Shown: positions 46,501 to 58,539, counted from the stretch's first letter. The stretch: 64,000 nt of DNA from Symsagittifera roscoffensis (GCF_963678635.1 NC_087067.1:60810594-60874593); one strand, 5' to 3'. Notes: generated by a model from the sequence alone, not told the origin. Program-made: numbers and translations.

Positions 46501-49084
46501 AAAAATATTAAAAATTAGGTTCAATTCTTTCTCAAAATTGAACAGGAAACGAAAAAGTAAGATAAAAACAATCCATTGTCATGAACTCTATTTAATCGAC
46601 AAAATGTTTCAGTTTTCTTTTAAAAGTGAAAAAATTAGCAAAAATTTATGAAATTCAATTACGTGCACTATTTGCATTGTTAACAAGGATAGCCGGTTAC
46701 TGTGCAAGTAGCACAGAATGTTCCGACCAATCTTAAAAAATTACATCAAAATTATTTTTCTAATTAGAGTAGTTTTTTCGGCTTGGTGTGATAAAAGAAT
46801 CTGAGCGAAAAAGTAGAGCTTAGGCATTATTGCCAGTCATGTAAAATATGCAAATTAGAAAACAATTTTTGAAGACAAATAAAAAGAAAAACAAAAAAAA
46901 ATAAAAAATTTTCCCAAAGTTTTGAAGTTTTTGATCTCAAAGATGTAGCTTGAAACTTCAAAAACTAACTTCATTAGAGTAAAACTAAAATTTCAAGGCT
47001 TAAATAAAGCATAAATAAGCTAATTTAAGCCTGCTCACTCGCTCGAAATTTGACGTAAAATCAAAAATTCCAAGCCGGTTTTTCTCGACACCGGGAAAAC
47101 GTTTTAAAAATTTTTCAATGTCGTTCGAATCACGACTGAAAGGGCTTAAATATGATATGTCACTCAACCCAGTCCGACGATTATTTAGGGTAGCTGATTT
47201 TGGGTGGAAAACAAAAAGAAGGAAAAAAACTAAAAACGAAAACACCCGAATACAAAGTTCCTCCCCATTTTCAATGGTCGGAACAAAACTGCGCAAACAC
47301 ACTAATAGGAAAGTTTAACTCACTGAAATCAGAAATTTCATATTTACTAAGCACCGGTCCTGGGTTGAATCCAACCACTGACATTTGGCTTCCCCGGCAT
47401 TGACACTACCTCCAAATCAACTGAGAAGAATCAGCCATCAAGCAAATAATTCAATGTGGGATTTCTGTACACGAAGTTTTCAACGGAAAAAAGTCTATGA
47501 CCCGATTGCAATAACAATAACCTTGCTTTTTGCAAGCGTAAAATGCCTTTAGAAAAACTGCTGTTGAAACTAAGTCATTGGAAATGAAATGCGTCAACAC
47601 GTTCGTTTTTGTCACTGGCAACAATCAGAACAGACAAACTTCCCTCGTAATTGGTGTCATAATTTTTTTATAAGCAAACAGCTACAGCGATTGGCGAAAT
47701 TAATCTCCGATTTTGTTTTATACTTCAAGCGAACCCAAAGTTAAATACGTTAGAACTAGAAAAGGATGTAAACACATTAAAAAAATTGTTTCCGGTAATA
47801 TTGAACAATTTTCATTTTGTGTTTTCAGCACTTCGGCATTTCAGCACTCTTGAACGCCCCCGAGCTTAGTTTTGGCACGTATGCTTTTGTGCACTTGTAT
47901 TAGTGTGTCCTAGTAATCTATGTTGCCACCAGTTTGATAATTCACTGAGCTGTGGTGCACAAATTTGTCGCTTTTCGAAATGAAAATTTTTGTAAAATGT
48001 TTTTGGCAATTGTATATCTTTTCTCTGAAAAGCAAAAAATTGCTCTAGTCAATACAAATAAACAACTTGAAAATGTTATGCTAGTTTGCAGTTTTTTTGA
48101 GCAAACATCATTAGAAACGAGAAATCATGAAACAAAAATATATTTCCTAGTCTTATTCTTTGTTTTCAAGAATTATAAGTATTGAATTGAGTGAAAGAAT
48201 AGATTTGCATCAATGGTATTACAGAAAAATAACTGATTATTTCAAGTTCCAATCTATGCAAATAAAGTATGGGTAGCCAATACCTATGCAATTAGCATAG
48301 AATTCTTCGACCATTCGTAAGAATTTTTTTAAGTTTTCAAAATTTTAAAAAATGTTTGTTTCTATGGTTTTTTTTGCATAAATTTCTTGATGGTTTTTGC
48401 TTGAATTTATTTAAAAAGATTATTTTTTGCTCGAATTTTTTTTCTGCCAAGGAAGCGCTGAATGAAGCTTTTAAAACCAATTTTCCTGGAATAAAATCAT
48501 GTATATCACTGAAAGAAAATTTTCTTTAATAAGGCCTACTCGCTCGGTTAACAGTTCTAGATAAAAATATACAACCAGAAAAAATATATTTTCCCCACAA
48601 GCGCACAAAGATCAATTCTAAGGTGTAAAGACAAAAACACAAGTATGAAGAACTAAAGCGCTGCTACAACTGGTCGAGGCTACAATTGGGTTGCTACAAC
48701 TGGTCTGAAAGAAAATTTCGAAACAAGTTTATCGATTATTTTATTCAACAAAAACCAATTGAGGAATCAGACAGACGGGCCGCAGTCTAATTTCAGGAGT
48801 CACTAAAAACTTGACAATTGAAGTTGATTGGAAGCCACTAAATTTCACAATAATCAACAGCTGTTTGGTCTAAATTTGGGTTGGCTGCTAAATTTCCAAA
48901 TTTTGATTTTGTGAAGCCCAGGACAATTTTGAAGCCTCAGTGATTTTGCCTAATCTGCGAGCTAGTTTTAACTGACTCATTGTTATGATGAACACAGAAA
49001 TTGAAATATGCAAAAATGAAATTGAAATGGGCAAAAATGAATACTTTTACTGTATCGATGAATTGCTGATGTTTTATATTTTAG

Positions 49085-49762
49085 AGGAGGAAAGTCAACC
49101 ATTGAGCTTAATTTTGCCAGTGCAAGTGAGGCTTAACAGTGTGTCCCCTTCATCCTCAATCGAAAGTGGAGAGTCTTTGGATTCTAATGAAAACATCGTA
49201 CCCTCCCACTCCTCGCGGAAACGCCCAAAGAACTTCCTCGTTAATTCCTTGATGACCGCTACCAATCAAATGACAAAACGCCGAAGAGCATCAATTAGCC
49301 AATCAGATTCGCTCAAGTCTTCCGAAGGTGCATCGCCAATGACGTCATCGAGATCCGACAGACAAGCTACTTCAGTCGTCAGCCAATCAGATTCGACCAC
49401 TGCCAGACCCTGTGAATTGACGTCTCAAAATAATGTTTTCGAGAACTTGAACGAATCTGGCGACAATCAAGTGCTAGATTTGTCAACTAACAATACGCCG
49501 ACAACTCCGCCGCCTGAATTGGAGCACCGGTCCGATGCTTTCGGACTACTCGCTGCGATGAAGGAAGAGGAAAACATGATATCCCCCGACAAGCTAAAAC
49601 GACCTCGCGACACGACATTAATTGACAACACAGTGAATGAGTTGGACTCGGCTCGGTTTTCCAAGTCTGAAATTGACGAATTGTTGTCAGCGAGTCGACC
49701 AGCAGGCGAATCAGTCAGTCACCCGAGAACTCGGGACGAGCTCAAAAACTTCATCAGAGCAC
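49085..49762 (+). CDS. Exon 3 of the zinc-finger gene
   Basis: The acceptor is TATATTTTAG; the donor is GCAC|GTGAGT. It is phase 1 in and phase 1 out, 226 codons. It is Ser-rich with basic nuclear-localisation-type clusters (S-R-K-R-P-K and T-K-R-R-R-A-S), a V-L-D-L-S core resembling a CtBP-binding site, an acidic stretch and an Arg/Glu-rich end. Composition is clearly coding. The upstream ATG at 48985 in the same open frame belongs to the intron. A regulatory, probably disordered segment of a transcription factor is inferred. Confidence 0.85.
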
Positions 49763-50296
49763 GTGAGTAATATCTCGGTAACTTTATTTGAAAAGCCGAT
49801 TATTCGATATTCTAAACAGAGTCTAATTACACTTGCGAAGCCAGTGTATTAGTACGAACTTTTTATTTCCAACCTAAGTCGCAAATATTAGTGCCACTTT
49901 TAGGGCACTTTTACAGCTTTTTCATAGCATGGGCTTTGAATTTCGAATAGCAATAAGTTAACACAGTTGATGCATTTTTAATTCATAAAACGAACCGAAA
50001 GAAGTGAATTGTTTCAAACAACATAACAATAATGAAAGCTCGGTTTCAGAATTATTCTAATTCAATATATATCGTAGTTTTTTGAAAAGCATAATTTATA
50101 CATAATGTGGCTTTATGCTTTGCAATTTGTTACATTCAAAGTTAGTGTGGATGCCTTCATTTTGTTATAATCCAAATTATTTCTTGCAAAATTGAGTCTG
50201 TTTGTATTTGGTGCCACTTTTGCTCAATGGCATTGGCAATTAATTAGCATATGTAGCTGCTTTATTGGTGTCTAGTATTTTTCGGTTGTTAAGCTT

Positions 50297-50370
50297 GCGT
50301 GGCTGAGTGGATAGTGCGTGAGAATCTAAATCTTTTGATTGCAGTAGGTCGCTGATCGAATCCTAGACCT
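50297..50370 (+). ncRNA. tRNA-like sequence in intron 3
   Basis: TGGCTGAGTGG (50300-50310) is a good A box and GATCGAATCC (50354-50363) a fair B box, 54 nt apart as in tRNAs with long variable arms. The acceptor arms do not pair, so it is a pseudogene or SINE head. Confidence 0.4.
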
Positions 50371-50587
50371 AGCCGAGTTTCCGCTAATTCGAGGCTTATT
50401 TCTATTTTTTCTTATTGCACGTTCTAGAGCTGCTTTTTGTTCTCGTGTTCTTGCAATTGTTTGCGAAGCACTGCTTCGCCTCTATGTCGATCAATCTTAA
50501 TTTCAATTTCGACAAAAACAAAATAGACAACATTTCAACTAAGGTGGATACTGTTATTTTTCTTGCACTTTTGCAGCGGTGGCCAGT

Positions 50588-50935
50588 CAATAAGCAGAAT
50601 GGTCTAAGAGCAGAAAGGGTCCAAGAGCAGAAAAACTCAAAAATATCAATTTTTTTAGGCTAATCGGTAAATTAATTATCATAAATGTCAATAATACCAG
50701 AACAACGAACATTTTATGCATAATTTGAGTAATTTAATCTAGATTTAAAAAAATTCAACCAAAAAACTGAATGAAATTGTTCAATTCATGCATAATTTAT
50801 TCATTTTCTTGGTATTTTTTGACAATTTTGATAACTGTTATATCAATCAGCATGTATAAACCAACTTCAGTCAAAATTTTTCTGTTTATCTGCTCTTGGA
50901 CCCATTCTGTTCTTAGACCATTCTGCTTATTGCTC
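50588..50935. mobile_element. Short inverted-repeat element in intron 3
   Basis: AATAAGCAGAATGGTCTAAG and GGTCCAAGAGCAGA on the left appear inverted at 50886-50935, giving ~45 bp terminal inverted repeats with few mismatches. It encodes nothing, and no flanking duplication is clear. A short GTCCAATTTAAGCCACTT tandem array follows (50961-51042). Confidence 0.65.
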
Positions 50936-51058
50936 CGCCTCCGTTTGCAGCTAGTAAAGAGTCCAATTTAAGCCATTTGAGCCACAATTTAAGCCACTTG
51001 AGTCCAATTTAAGCCACTTAAAAAGAGAGTTATTAAGCCACTTGTATTTGATTGTGGA

Positions 51059-51471
51059 GTCCCTCATGCTTGAAGGACCGAATGCTTGAATTTGTTTTTT
51101 GGTTAATTTCAGCCAATCAGAATTGAGTATTCAAAATCTCGAAGTAAATCGCGAAAATCTCAAAGTAAGAAAATAAATCCAGGCCATTAGTGTTATTATT
51201 GACCGATTAGATAATAAGTAGATAAGTTTTCAAGACTGAAAAACTTTTGTTATTTTGAACTCATTAATCTTGATGATTATCTGAATAGTAGTGCGGTTGT
51301 AACCCGCAATTTGTAATATTTTCGATTATTTTCCACTGATTTAATACATTTTCTGTTGATTTTGACTTCGATTTTGTGAGAAAAGCATTTAGCCAATAGA
51401 AACGCTTAGCGATTTTGATTGGTTGGAATTTTTCAAGTATTCGGTCTTTCAAGCATGAGAACCCTCCCCTA
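51059..51471. mobile_element. MITE copy 1 (CCTCATGCTTGAAGGACCG family), intron 3
   Basis: The ends CTCATGCTTGAAGGACCGAA and its inverse TTCGGTCTTTCAAGCATGAG define the element, and CAGCCAATCAGAATTGAG recurs near the ends. The same element is found in the next intron (52149-52561). Confidence 0.8.
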
Positions 51472-51522
51472 TTTGATCATTGCTTATTTCTAAATAGTTT
51501 GATTGAAGATTTTTTTATTCAG

Positions 51523-51877
51523 ATGGCACTATTAAGAAAGGGAGTGCCTCTCTGACTTCGGACAGCGATTGCTACAGACGGCAATCATTCACCACTTCTT
51601 CCTTTGTCAGAGACGACCCCAACTTCCTCGCTTCGTCTTCGGGACTGGCAACAACCTCGGCGTCCGATCTCGGCGACTCCTCAAAGCAGTCGACTGTCGC
51701 CGGAACCCTGATGTCATCGACTCTTCCGAGTTCTGATTCGGCTGGCGTTTCCAACAGGGATGCGTTGTGGTCCTGTCCAAAATGTAGTAAAGTGATGAAG
51801 AAAAAGTGTAGCTACAGGCACATCAAAGAAGTGCATGGCGCCAATAGAGAAATCGTACAATGTCCTGTTTGCTACAG
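51523..51877 (+). CDS. Exon 4: first C2H2 finger and start of the second
   Basis: The acceptor is TTTTTTATTCAG; the donor is CTACAG|GTTGGT. It is phase 1 in and phase 2 out. A Ser/Thr/Asp-rich part is followed by finger 1 with C-x2-C-x11-H-x4-H, a short linker and the C-x2-C of finger 2. Two closely spaced fingers with a short linker recall the C-terminal finger pairs of insect BTB-zinc-finger regulators such as tramtrack, but no BTB domain is visible. DNA binding is inferred. Confidence 0.9.
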
Positions 51878-52148
51878 GTTGGTTCATTTTTATTCAATCT
51901 TTTCAAAAAGCTACTCTTATTTTTCTCCAATATATGTAATAGTGCAAATTAACCGGTGAAGAGTCAGAGCACAGTTAGATTTGCTTTTCAGTTTAAGAGG
52001 ACTGTGAATCAAACTAAGTTAAGAATCGCCCCATTGTTTCCAGGTACAAAATCCGTATAAACTTAACCACAGGCTTATTTAATCCAGTGCAAATAAAGCA
52101 GCCGAAATAATAACCAACTGCAAATGCGCAGAGTATGTAAGCGGTTGC

Positions 52149-52561
52149 GTCCCTCATGCTTGAAGGACCGAATGCTTGAAATTTATTTTAGCTTACTTTC
52201 AGCCAATCAGAATTGAGTATTCAAAATCTCAAAGTAAATCGTGAAAATCTCGAAGTACGAAAACAAATCCAGGCCAATAGTGTTAATACTGACCGATTAG
52301 ATAATAAGCAGATGAGTTTTCAAGAATGAAAAATTCTTATGATTTTGAACTCATTAAACTTGATGTTTATCTGAATAGTTTTGCGGTTGTAACCTGCAAT
52401 TTGTAATATATTTGATTATTTTCTACTGATTTAAAGAATTTTCTGTTAATTTTGACTTCGATTTTGTGAGGAAGGCATTCAGCCAATAGAGATGTTTAGC
52501 GATTTTGATTGGCTGAAATTTTTCAAGCATTCGGTCCTTCAAGCATGAGAACCCTCCCCTA
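52149..52561. mobile_element. MITE copy 2, intron 4
   Basis: This is the same family and orientation as 51059-51471, with the same termini and the shared tail AACCCTCCCCTAT. The two copies bracket the finger-encoding exon 4. Confidence 0.8.
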
Positions 52562-53253
52562 TGTAAGCTAGCCAAAAAGTGACATCATATTAATGAATTT
52601 GCATAACTTTCGTTATTGTTACTTAATTTTTACCAAAAGCCTGCCGATTCTGGTCCTCAATTCTGGTCGCCAAATTTTTCCAAATGGTTCCCGCTTTGGT
52701 ATAATTAATGACATCCATTTTTGAACACATTGCCTGCGGCGCAGAAAACTTTGACAAAATAGGGTTCTATTAGTTTTTCAGAGAGTGTGGATGCCTTCCA
52801 AATAGGTCGAACCTAAAAAAAAAGAGGTCGGCAAAATTTTCAAAATTTTTTGAAAAACCACCGCCCCCTAGAAACATTTCTGCGCACGCCACTGATTGTT
52901 ACATAACCTTATATGTATAACCCCTAACGTATTTTCTGCTGGTTGATACTTCGGCTGACTTATATATACATTGGCTGGTTTATATAAAACCGAAAAACAT
53001 TCGGGGTATGTAAAGACTTCGTCAAGTTAAAAGATCGCTGTTGGTAAACCTTTCGATTTTTTTTTCAATAGAAAACACAAGTTTTTGGGCCTCGATAAAA
53101 TATATTTGTGACTTGTCGGACAAAATGTTTGGCACGGTTTTTTTTTTAAAAATGTCTTCAAGGCAATTTTGTCACTGACTTTTTTGAGAAAATATAGATT
53201 TTCATCATAATATATGGCTTCTTTGCATCGATAATAGATTTTAAATTGAAAAT

Positions 53254-53460
53254 ACTGCTCGCATATCAGAGCGAAGCCCTGAATGTTCTAACTGCACTCT
53301 AAGGCGAATTACAAATTTTTGATTAATTAATTCACGAAATGATCGAAAAAAAAATTGGCAATAAAAGTAGCCATTTTCAAACCCTTATAACTTTACCAAA
53401 AAAGATCACAGGTGAAGTATCTTTTTAAATTTGAGCTCAAGACAACAATAGCTTTCGACC
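53254..53460 (-). repeat. Hairpin-ended repeat, partial antisense copy in intron 4
   Basis: CTGCTCGCATATCAGAGCGA and AAGATCACAGGTGAAGTATC follow the family order in reverse; the middle and the 5' end are missing. Confidence 0.65.
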
Positions 53461-53527
53461 TATTCTAGTTTACGACCCTTAAAATAGTTTTTTTATTTAG
53501 TTCAGTGACATAAAAAAGTTGTTTCAG

Positions 53528-53783
53528 GTCGTTCACGCGGAAGTACACTCTAGTTCTGCACTGTCGAAACGTGCACCCTCACTTAGAAGTCTCAAAAGCC
53601 ACTGAATTTCCGACTCAACCGGTCGAGGAAATTCAGCGCGAACAAATGAACAAAAAACAACACAGAACCAGTCGCCTCAAATCGGAGTCACGAGACGATG
53701 TCGAGACTCCCGACTCTGCGTTCTCAGGAAGTGAGATCTCGTCGGGAAATCTTTCGCGTAATAGCGGAACTTCAAATGAGTGA
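53528..53783 (+). CDS. Exon 5: end of second C2H2 finger and C-terminus
   Basis: The acceptor is GTTGTTTCAG. The first base completes the split Arg codon, giving finger 2 as C-x2-C-x12-H-x4-H across the intron. A Gln/Lys/Arg-rich and Ser-rich tail follows, to TGA at 53781-53783. The five exons sum to 1884 nt, 627 codons plus stop. The stop is followed by C and a long open extension (see the next entry). Confidence 0.85.
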
Positions 53784-54185
53784 CTGGAATCTCATCAAGC
53801 TGGTACATCTGGCTCTGGAGGTTCCAGTTCCTTGCATCGACCAACATCCGAAGCTCAATTGTTACTTAACAAACATTTAACCATGCTTGCTAAATCTTCC
53901 AACACAGCGCAACAGTTACTTGGAGCTTTGAAGCAAGAGCAGCAAATTCTGACATCGCTCAAAAAAAGTCCTCAAAGCGGGTCACTGGGGATCGATCCTA
54001 CTACCAGTATCAATTTTGGTACCAGACAACCTCCGCTGCACCAGGAAACGAGTCGGGCGTTTGTCGAACAGGGACTTCTAAACCCTCACTTTAACTCTCT
54101 AGAATTGAGTCTGAAATTGGCACAATTAGAGCGAAATCAACAGATGCAGCTCAAGTTTTTAGCAAACAGTTCGGAAAACAATTGA
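53784..54185 (+). CDS. In-frame open extension beyond the TGA (readthrough candidate)
   Basis: 133 sense codons continue in the same frame to TGA at 54183-54185. Composition is protein-like: a Gly/Ser linker, a Leu/Gln/Lys-rich helix (K-H-L-T-M-L-A-K..A-L-K-Q-E-Q-Q-I-L), a Pro/Thr segment, and a second Leu-rich helix at the end. The DNA is GC-richer than the flanking UTR-like sequence. UGA followed by C is the leakiest stop context known in animals. Alternatives are a splice event that skips the TGA, an allelic CGA-to-TGA change, or sequence error. Confidence 0.6.
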   Translation: MESHQAGTSGSGGSSSLHRPTSEAQLLLNKHLTMLAKSSNTAQQLLGALKQEQQILTSLKKSPQSGSLGIDPTTSINFGTRQPPLHQETSRAFVEQGLLNPHFNSLELSLKLAQLERNQQMQLKFLANSSENN

Positions 54186-57100
54186 GCATCATGAAAGTTT
54201 AAAGCTAAAATGTATAGTTTTGTTTTGCTTACAAAAAAGCAGAGATGTTTATTTTTGTGGTTTTACGTTCTGAAAGGTGGTTTTGTACTTGACCATATTT
54301 CTAAATTATTGGTCAAACTTTTGACCCAGAAATTATTTATTCTAGATTAATGATTTTTCAACCTTGTGTTCGCAATTTTGTACGTTGATCTAATTTTTTG
54401 TCTTAGTTTAACTTCTGTGAAGTGCTGAAAATTTATCAATCGTATGCTTTATCTTTAAAATGATGAGCCTTAAAGCTTCAACGATGTTACAATCATTCTT
54501 ACTTACTTCTCTTCTCTTGGATTCCTCTACTTATCTTTGTTTCAATTTTGTCAAACTTGTTTCTTTGTATTTAATTTTTCAGTAGTAGATGTTGAGGCTG
54601 ATCAGGGGGGGGGGGGGGGGGGGGGGGTGCATGGCGGACCACAAGTATTAAGATACGTTATATATTTCGGTTCCGCCATGCTATGTATTGAGAATACCGT
54701 TGGTAAGGTTATATCGTTTGTGTGATGGTAAGATAATGTAGGAAAAACGTAATTTTTGGTTTTTGTCTAGTTTTTTCGCAACAATGTTGGCGCGTTAACT
54801 AGTTTGTGAATATCAAAGGTTAATTACGTGTAGGTTGTGTAATGAAGGACTTTTAATTTGTTTTTTGATTCATGGTAAGTCAATGGTAAGAGTTTTTGGG
54901 TAAATTTTTATGAAAACTTCAAAACACGATAAGGTTAGCTATTTTTTTGACCTAATTTATTATATAATCTTACTTTCTATCTAATTGAAACAATGCTGAA
55001 ACCTACAGACTTCAAAAAAAGTCAAAATTTTGAGAAAAATTTATAAAAATTTCATGTATTTTGAAAAAATTGCAAAAATTTCAAGTATTTGGAAAAAATT
55101 GCAAAGCTTTCAAGTTTTGGAAAAAATTGCAAAAATTTCAAGTTTTTGGAAAAAATTTGCTAAATTTTATAGTTTTGGTTATTTTTTTTTGTTGTATCTG
55201 ATCTATTTGAAAAAATATACGTACGTACAGATTTTCAAACTGAGTTCAAATTGTATTCTAAACGACATCATATTGAAACAATGATACATAAACGTGAATA
55301 AAATTTACGATTTTTCCAAAATTTTCAAACACGATGGGTTTTAGCATTATTTGAGCTAGAAAGTGGGCTATATAATGCTCTCAACCTTAATAAATTTCAT
55401 AACATCTGAATCAATAAAAAAAACTTAATTCGTATTTCAAAATTAATTTTGGGAGAATAGTGAAATTAATCGTAATTTTTGAAAAAGTATAGTAAAAATT
55501 AATAAAATCTGTCCAAAATTTTCCATTTTCAACGTTTTTTTGGTGATCAACTGATTTTTTATCCAATTCAGGGTGAATTGAAATGGAATTTTAAAATTCA
55601 AATGAACATTAAGGGCAATACTCTACGAAAATTCTAGATCAAACTCCATGATTTAACTCCTCTTCAGTTTTTTTCTCAATGATTAACTCAATTTTGTACA
55701 AAATTACAACTTCTGAGAAAATTTCAAGCTATTAATAATGAATTTCAGATCAATGATGGATAATGAACAGTTAATTGCTAAAATTGGCTAAAAATGGGAT
55801 GAATTTTTCCTAAAAGTTTCCTCGATATTCGTTCAAATTCAAAAAAATTTTCTTCATAACTGATGATTATCTCTCTGTTACTTGTGCAACATAATTTTCA
55901 TTATTTTCCGAAGAAACGTTCTATGTTTAAAGGTTATTTTTGCTTTCTGCTTAATGCATGTTTTAATTGAACAGAATTTGCGAGAAAATTTAGTCAGAAC
56001 TGGAGAATTTAGGAGGAAAATGGAATCAATTGAACGAACAATTTGCTGGCAGAGATGAAATTAGAACTGATACCGTCTGATTGTTTTTATGATAAAAATT
56101 GTAAATGTCTTCCTCAAGGTTCACTTGTTCAGTGCTACCGTAAACTATATAAGCAAAAGTACAACTTTTCGGATCAGTAACTATCACTTTTCTTGCAAAA
56201 TAATTATTAAATCTCTTTTTATTCTTAAATTATGACGGAAGTTTTCTCAAAAATATCCAAGTGAGAAAGAATTGATGCTAGTTAAAAAAATTCAAAAATG
56301 TATGTACAAAATGAGAATATAAAGGAGTATTTTTACGATTTAGGAGTATTTTTACGATTTACCTATTTCCTAATATCTACAGTATAAAAACTTCTGAAAA
56401 AGCGCGTCTCAAAAAATTGATTTAGCAAAGCAAATCGAGTTGCAAACTGGAACAATTGTATAGTTTTCCAATTTTTAATAAGCAAAAAACTCTATAGTAA
56501 AAATAATGAAATGTAGATCTCGAAAGCAAGTTTTTGATTTATGCTTAAAGTATCATCTTTCAGAAGATGTCGGATAATGTTTACTTTACAAAAATTACCC
56601 TCAAAATATCTAATTTTTCAAAAAAAGTACCTAATATATCAATTGATAACAAACTTCCTAATGAATTGCGCATAAATAAAAAATTTTGAGAATTTTTATG
56701 TCGGATTTTTTCTTAAGATATACTTTATAAGCTAAATTTTAGCAAAATTATCTCAAAACTCCTGGAGAAAAAAATTGAGTTTCTTTTTCTAATGAATTAC
56801 GCATAAATAAAAAATTTTGAGAATTTTTATGTCGGATTTTTTCTTAAGATATACTTTATAAGCTAAATTTTAGTAAAATTATCTCAAAACTCCCGGAGAA
56901 ATAAATTGAGTTTCTATCTCAAATCAGCATTTTCTCAGTTTCTGCTTCATCTACTATCTACCAAGTTAATCCAATTTTGAAAATTGATTTTTAGATAGAA
57001 AATTGTATCGTTTCAACAAACGTTCAGCAATCCGAAGCTGAATTAACACCATAAGTCCTTTGCTAAAGTTCTTTGAATGATTTTCTCAACCTCCTAACAA

Positions 57101-57443
57101 AATATTCAAAGTTTAGCAAAGACATACATTTTTTAAATTTTTTCCAGGTCATTTATCAATTTCTTTTCAGAAACCATCAAAAAAATAGCAAAACATAATT
57201 CTTTATAATTCAAACCCCATTACCTGCTTAAATTGCTCTGTTCTATGAAGCTTTTTACAAGCACTAAACAAGGAAAACTTTAAAATAGTAACTACAAAAA
57301 ACCTTTCAATTAGTCGATGTATACAAATATCCAAATTTTAAAATTTCTAAGCAAATATTTAACTACTCATTAGCGTATGTTATGCAATTTTACTACAAAT
57401 TTATTGCAACAAAGTCTCCGCAAGCTTGCAACCAAGGTAGTTT
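54186..57443. other. Gene-poor AT-rich stretch with a G homopolymer and a tandem duplication
   Basis: It contains a ~22-base G run near 54606-54628. At 56658-56915 two ~130 bp units (TAATGAATTRCGCATAAATA) sit in tandem with period 131. At 56055-56180 a 41-codon ORF with Cys/Lys/Asp-rich, protein-like content may be a relic. Otherwise nothing is recognisable. Confidence 0.5.
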
Positions 57444-57536
57444 TTACTGTTGATTAAAGGTTTTCGGATCGAGTTCCATGGAAAGTTTCACGACAATTTG
57501 GACTCGATTTCTGCTGTCTATATCATCAATCAAAAC
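57444..57536 (-). pseudogene. Possible downstream exon of the small zinc-finger gene
   Basis: A pyrimidine-rich tract and AAG precede (on minus) 30 codons of mixed charged and hydrophobic content, ending TAA. Its phase (0) fits the donor CAG|GTAAAG at 57692-57691. A 156 bp intron would separate the two. Inferred from splice signals and composition only. Confidence 0.35.
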
Positions 57537-57731
57537 CTTTGAATAAAAAAAAACAAATGACAGGTCAGGTATTGTGATGAAAACACTATAATTTCTGACT
57601 AAATTTATCACAATTGTTTAGAGTTTTCAGATTCAGTAAAAACTAATATTCATAGTAATTTCTATGTTTTTAACAAAAACTAATAACTTTACCTGCTCTT
57701 GAAGTGCGTTTGGAGACTGCTGAGCACATAA

Positions 57732-57920
57732 TTAAACATTGTGTTGACAATGCTTCTTCTTGAAATGATTAGTGACTTCCTCGCTGCTATAATTATAAAA
57801 GTTACAATTCAAACAGTTCAAAACACCACAGGTTCTACGATATCTTGATGCGTGTAAGCGAGTGTATTCTCTGCCACATTCAAGACATGCAATTTTTTCG
57901 TTTCTGTTCAGTCGCGGCAT
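57732..57920 (-). CDS. 62-codon two-finger ORF, paralogous to the polymerase N-terminus
   Basis: It starts M-P-R-L-N-R-N-E-K, close to M-P-A-L-N-R-N-E-K at 62867. It has a C-x2-C/H/C cluster, then C-x2-C-x12-H-x4-H. In the other copy this zinc-binding module leads into the family B polymerase; here it ends at TAA, after which the same frame runs 12 more codons to a good donor. It may be a stand-alone regulator or a truncated polymerase. Upstream lies the 54 bp CCAAT array. Confidence 0.6.
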   Translation of the reverse strand: MPRLNRNEKIACLECGREYTRLHASRYRRTCGVLNCLNCNFYNYSSEEVTNHFKKKHCQHNV

Positions 57921-58106
57921 TTCACGAAAGAACTTGAGAATAAATTGGAGATATAGAATGTCCCGATATTTTAGATGAGAAGTGTTGAATAGCCTCAAAA
58001 AATGAAAAAAAGTAAGAAAAAACAGCAATTTTTTCAACCAATTGTTTTTAACGTGAAATAAAATCAGAATGGATATGCTATTTAGCCTAGCTGAAATAAA
58101 AATCAT

Positions 58107-58320
58107 CCAATCTAACCAGGGACATTTCAAAAGTATCAACCAATCAGAATCGAGCATTTCTTAAAAAGAAATTTTTATCTTTTTTGATATCAACTAATCA
58201 GAGTCGAGCATGATTTAGTAGGAAACTTTTATCTTTTTTGATATCAACCAATCAGAATCGAGCATTCCTTCACATGTAATTTTTGTAATATTAAGCAATC
58301 AGAATGGAGTATTCACAGAT
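58107..58320 (-). promoter_or_regulatory. 54 bp tandem array of CCAATCAG boxes
   Basis: YYAATCAGARTCGAGCAT units start at 58140, 58194 and 58248 (exact 54 bp steps), with a variant at 58295 and a further CCAAT near 58110. CCAATCAG is the NF-Y consensus. It lies upstream of the minus-strand ORF at 57732-57920. Confidence 0.6.
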
Positions 58321-58539
58321 TTTGAAATATTTTATAGATCAGAACAAAGCAATGTTTATGAATCTTCCCAATCAATCATTTTTACTGAAAAATTTTCTAA
58401 CGTAACTAACATATACATTTAACGCCTAAATGAGATTTTTCGTCTGATTTATACTACTTTTTCGATACTCAAATCAAATTTTAAAAATTCTATCAAAATT
58501 TCCTTGATTTGTTCTATTTCTAACCAGTGTAAAAAAATT

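Noticed and set aside
47000-47318. Overlapping ORFs on both strands with basic stretches
   Set aside because: No splice signals, neighbours or family features support a gene; the two strands mirror each other.
48985-49084. ATG and 33 codons upstream of exon 3
   Set aside because: A good acceptor at 49084 and phase agreement with exon 2 indicate this is intron; its composition is Ile/Lys/Glu-rich like random AT-rich DNA.
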